A DNA stretch of 7,238 nucleotides from JBKJTP01 sp046590195 (GTDB taxonomy: Bacteria > Bacteroidota > Ignavibacteria > Palsa-1295), in NCBI GenBank assembly GCA_046590195.1, contig JBKJTP010000155.1, positions 1-7,238 of the forward strand, read 5' to 3'. The notes beneath the pieces are model-generated. The model had not been told where the DNA came from. It made no database searches and saw only the letters and a program-made list of their open reading frames with translations. Positions 6,005-7,238 of the stretch are shown here, piece by piece (position 1 is the stretch's first letter; each line of letters starts with the position of its first letter). Made by a program: the position numbers and the translations under genes.

Positions 6005-6687
6005 AGACAACAGAAGGAACGCCCAATCACAACAAGCGATGGCTCTGGTTAGTCGTTGCACTAGCCGTCATCGGCTTTGTGTTTCTCATCACATCGCCTG
6101 TGCTCAAAGGGCCGATGGACGCAGCGATCGCATGGACCGAGCAGCGCATGCACGACAATCCCGTGCTCGGCGCCGCGCTCTTCTTCTTGCTATCGATGCT
6201 ATCGGCGACGCTCAACTTCACAACGAGCGCGATACTCGTACCACCAGCAAATCTCGCATGGGGCCGCACGATCACGTTCCTGCTACTGTGGGGCGGATAC
6301 ATTTTCGGCGCGGTCATCGCGTATGGCATTGGGCGCCTGGCGCATCCACTCGTCGTCAAGCTCGGATACGAAAAGAAGCTGCTTGAATACAAGGAGTTCG
6401 CTAACACGCGGATGAAATTCTGGACGGTGCTGCTCATCTGCATCGCTGCGCAATCCGAGCTTTCAGGTTATCTCTTCGGCGGATTGCATTACAACTTCCT
6501 CAAGTACATGGCTGCGATGGTGATCGTCGAAGCGCTCTACGCCTGGCTGATCGTCTCAGCGGGACAAAGCCTGCTTCAAGCCAGCCCTTTCATGATACTA
6601 CTGTCTCTAGCAGGATTCGTCGCGGTGGCGTTGACCGCGGGCTATATCGTCCGAAGGATGAAAAAGAAGCATAGCGTGACGCAATAA
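6001..6687 (+). CDS. VTT-domain (DedA/TVP38/TMEM64-like) membrane protein
   Basis: This 228-residue integral membrane protein has a TM segment at about 14-32 and hydrophobic or re-entrant stretches near 53-68, 71-84 and 91-110. Further helices lie near 139-151, 166-188 and 195-216, before a basic C-terminus. G98-G-Y-x2-G-x4-Y-x3-R112 (GGYIFGAVIAYGIGR) fits the first conserved glycine/arginine motif of the SNARE-associated/VTT family. The usual second motif with Arg and Pro is not obvious; QSELSGYLFGGLHY (151-164) takes its place. Several DedA-family proteins are linked to lipid-carrier translocation and membrane homeostasis; the substrate here is unknown. The TTG start overlaps the channel stop (TTGA, 6001-6004) and has a Shine-Dalgarno, so translational coupling with the channel is likely. 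Family membership is fairly secure; function is inferred. Confidence 0.85.
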   Translation: MKTTEGTPNHNKRWLWLVVALAVIGFVFLITSPVLKGPMDAAIAWTEQRMHDNPVLGAALFFLLSMLSATLNFTTSAILVPPANLAWGRTITFLLLWGGYIFGAVIAYGIGRLAHPLVVKLGYEKKLLEYKEFANTRMKFWTVLLICIAAQSELSGYLFGGLHYNFLKYMAAMVIVEALYAWLIVSAGQSLLQASPFMILLSLAGFVAVALTAGYIVRRMKKKHSVTQ

Positions 6688-6742
6688 TCGCGGGTGCGCG
6701 GCCTTTCTGCCGTATGTTGCGGGTCGATAACCGACTTAAACT

Positions 6743-7238
6743 ATGAGGCTATTCATCCTTGCGCTCCTGACGCTCGCGATCGCATCATGCGAGCAGCCAA
6801 CGGTACCGACCATCGATCTGACTCGCTTCGACTCACTCAATGTTAGCTTGAGCAGAGACAGCGTGATCGTTAACGACTCTGTCACCGCGACGATCAACAT
6901 CACGAAGGAAGAACTTGCTCAAGTCCAGTACTCTTGGTTCGTGAATGGGATACGGGATCCGGAGACTTCGACCAATCTACGTTTTGCACCCAACGAACCG
7001 ATCTCATACGCGATCGTCTTCGCTATCTTCCACGATGGTGTAGTGGTCATCGCGGACACTGCATGGCTGAAGGGGAGATCCCGGCCATCGCTAACCATCA
7101 CGGCACCTCCGACAGCCTCTACGCTGATGCCGGTCAAGCTCGAGGCGAAGCTTCAGCACTATGATTCGGTCTGCAAGTACATTTGGTCCATGGGAGATGG
7201 ATTTGCATATTATCCAACGCAGGACTCGATCAACTATA
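6743..7238 (+). CDS. PKD-like lipoprotein, 3' end outside the window
   Basis: The frame from the ATG at 6743 stays open to the window edge (165 codons seen, no stop). It starts with a lipoprotein signal peptide (MRLFILALLTLAIAS) and lipobox I-A-S-C with Cys16. A beta-rich repeat follows at about residues 40-105, with a strand around YSWFVNG. A second begins near 112, where YIWSMGDG resembles the W-x-F-G-D-G core of PKD domains. PKD-like domains are extracellular binding modules, so a surface protein is likely. No Shine-Dalgarno is seen. The 55 bases after the VTT gene contain no clear terminator or promoter, so co-transcription with the channel/VTT pair is possible but unproven. The C-terminal part and any further domains are unknown. 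Confidence 0.85.
   Translation, partial: MRLFILALLTLAIASCEQPTVPTIDLTRFDSLNVSLSRDSVIVNDSVTATINITKEELAQVQYSWFVNGIRDPETSTNLRFAPNEPISYAIVFAIFHDGVVVIADTAWLKGRSRPSLTITAPPTASTLMPVKLEAKLQHYDSVCKYIWSMGDGFAYYPTQDSINY

Noticed and set aside
5570..6061. A 163-codon leftward open frame across the channel/VTT junction
   Set aside because: Very rich in His/Asp/Arg because it reads the complement of hydrophobic codons; no domain seen.
6125..6785. Two GCGATCGC octamers (near 6125 and 6776), resembling the cyanobacterial HIP1 repeat
   Set aside because: Only two were noticed, both in coding sequence of a GATC-rich genome. Nothing else in the window suggests a cyanobacterium.
1..7238. Search by eye for CRISPR arrays, tRNAs, transposase genes and toxin-antitoxin pairs
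   Set aside because: No regularly spaced direct repeats, cloverleaf, transposase motifs or toxin-antitoxin pattern was recognised on either strand.

Overview
The window reads as a piece of a Bacteroidota/FCB-type genome, possibly a Kapabacteria- or Ignavibacteria-like lineage with roughly balanced base composition. Three things point that way. Three of the eight genes are lipoproteins with classical lipoboxes. Most starts lack a Shine-Dalgarno sequence. Two leftward transcription units begin at copies of TATCTTTG, which matches the Bacteroidota -7 promoter consensus TAnnTTTG. The lineage is inference; no rRNA or other marker gene is present.

Left part (1-5006), all genes leftward. A perfect 58-bp palindrome sits at the very edge of the window (1-58). 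It is followed by an unknown lipoprotein (64-783), a small winged-helix regulator (821-1117) and a six-helix membrane protein (1142-1747). These three may form one operon, transcribed membrane protein, then regulator, then lipoprotein. Next is a strong intrinsic terminator (1809-1839) that ends a large Asp-box beta-propeller lipoprotein gene (1877-3739), which has its own promoter. A second terminator (3839-3858) ends a two-gene operon. That operon holds a DUF1801/YdeI-like protein (4361-4966) followed by an SRPBCC-fold protein (3885-4319).

Divergent intergenic region (4967-5173). It holds the leftward TATCTTTG promoter and a terminator-like hairpin (5101-5131). The hairpin's T-tract faces left, although no leftward gene lies upstream of it. 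No convincing promoter for the rightward genes was found.

Right part (5174-7238), all genes rightward. A six-TM voltage-gated-type potassium channel (5174-6004) with an intact TIGYGD filter overlaps by four bases a VTT/DedA-like membrane protein (6001-6687). The second gene starts at TTG, preceded by a near-ideal Shine-Dalgarno GAGGTG inside the channel gene. The pair therefore looks translationally coupled. A PKD-like lipoprotein (6743 onward) then runs off the window.

No tRNA, rRNA, CRISPR array, transposase or recognisable defence system was found. The observations most worth checking are the coupled channel/VTT pair, the edge palindrome, the shared promoter motif and the in-frame TGA/TTG junction between the membrane protein and its regulator.
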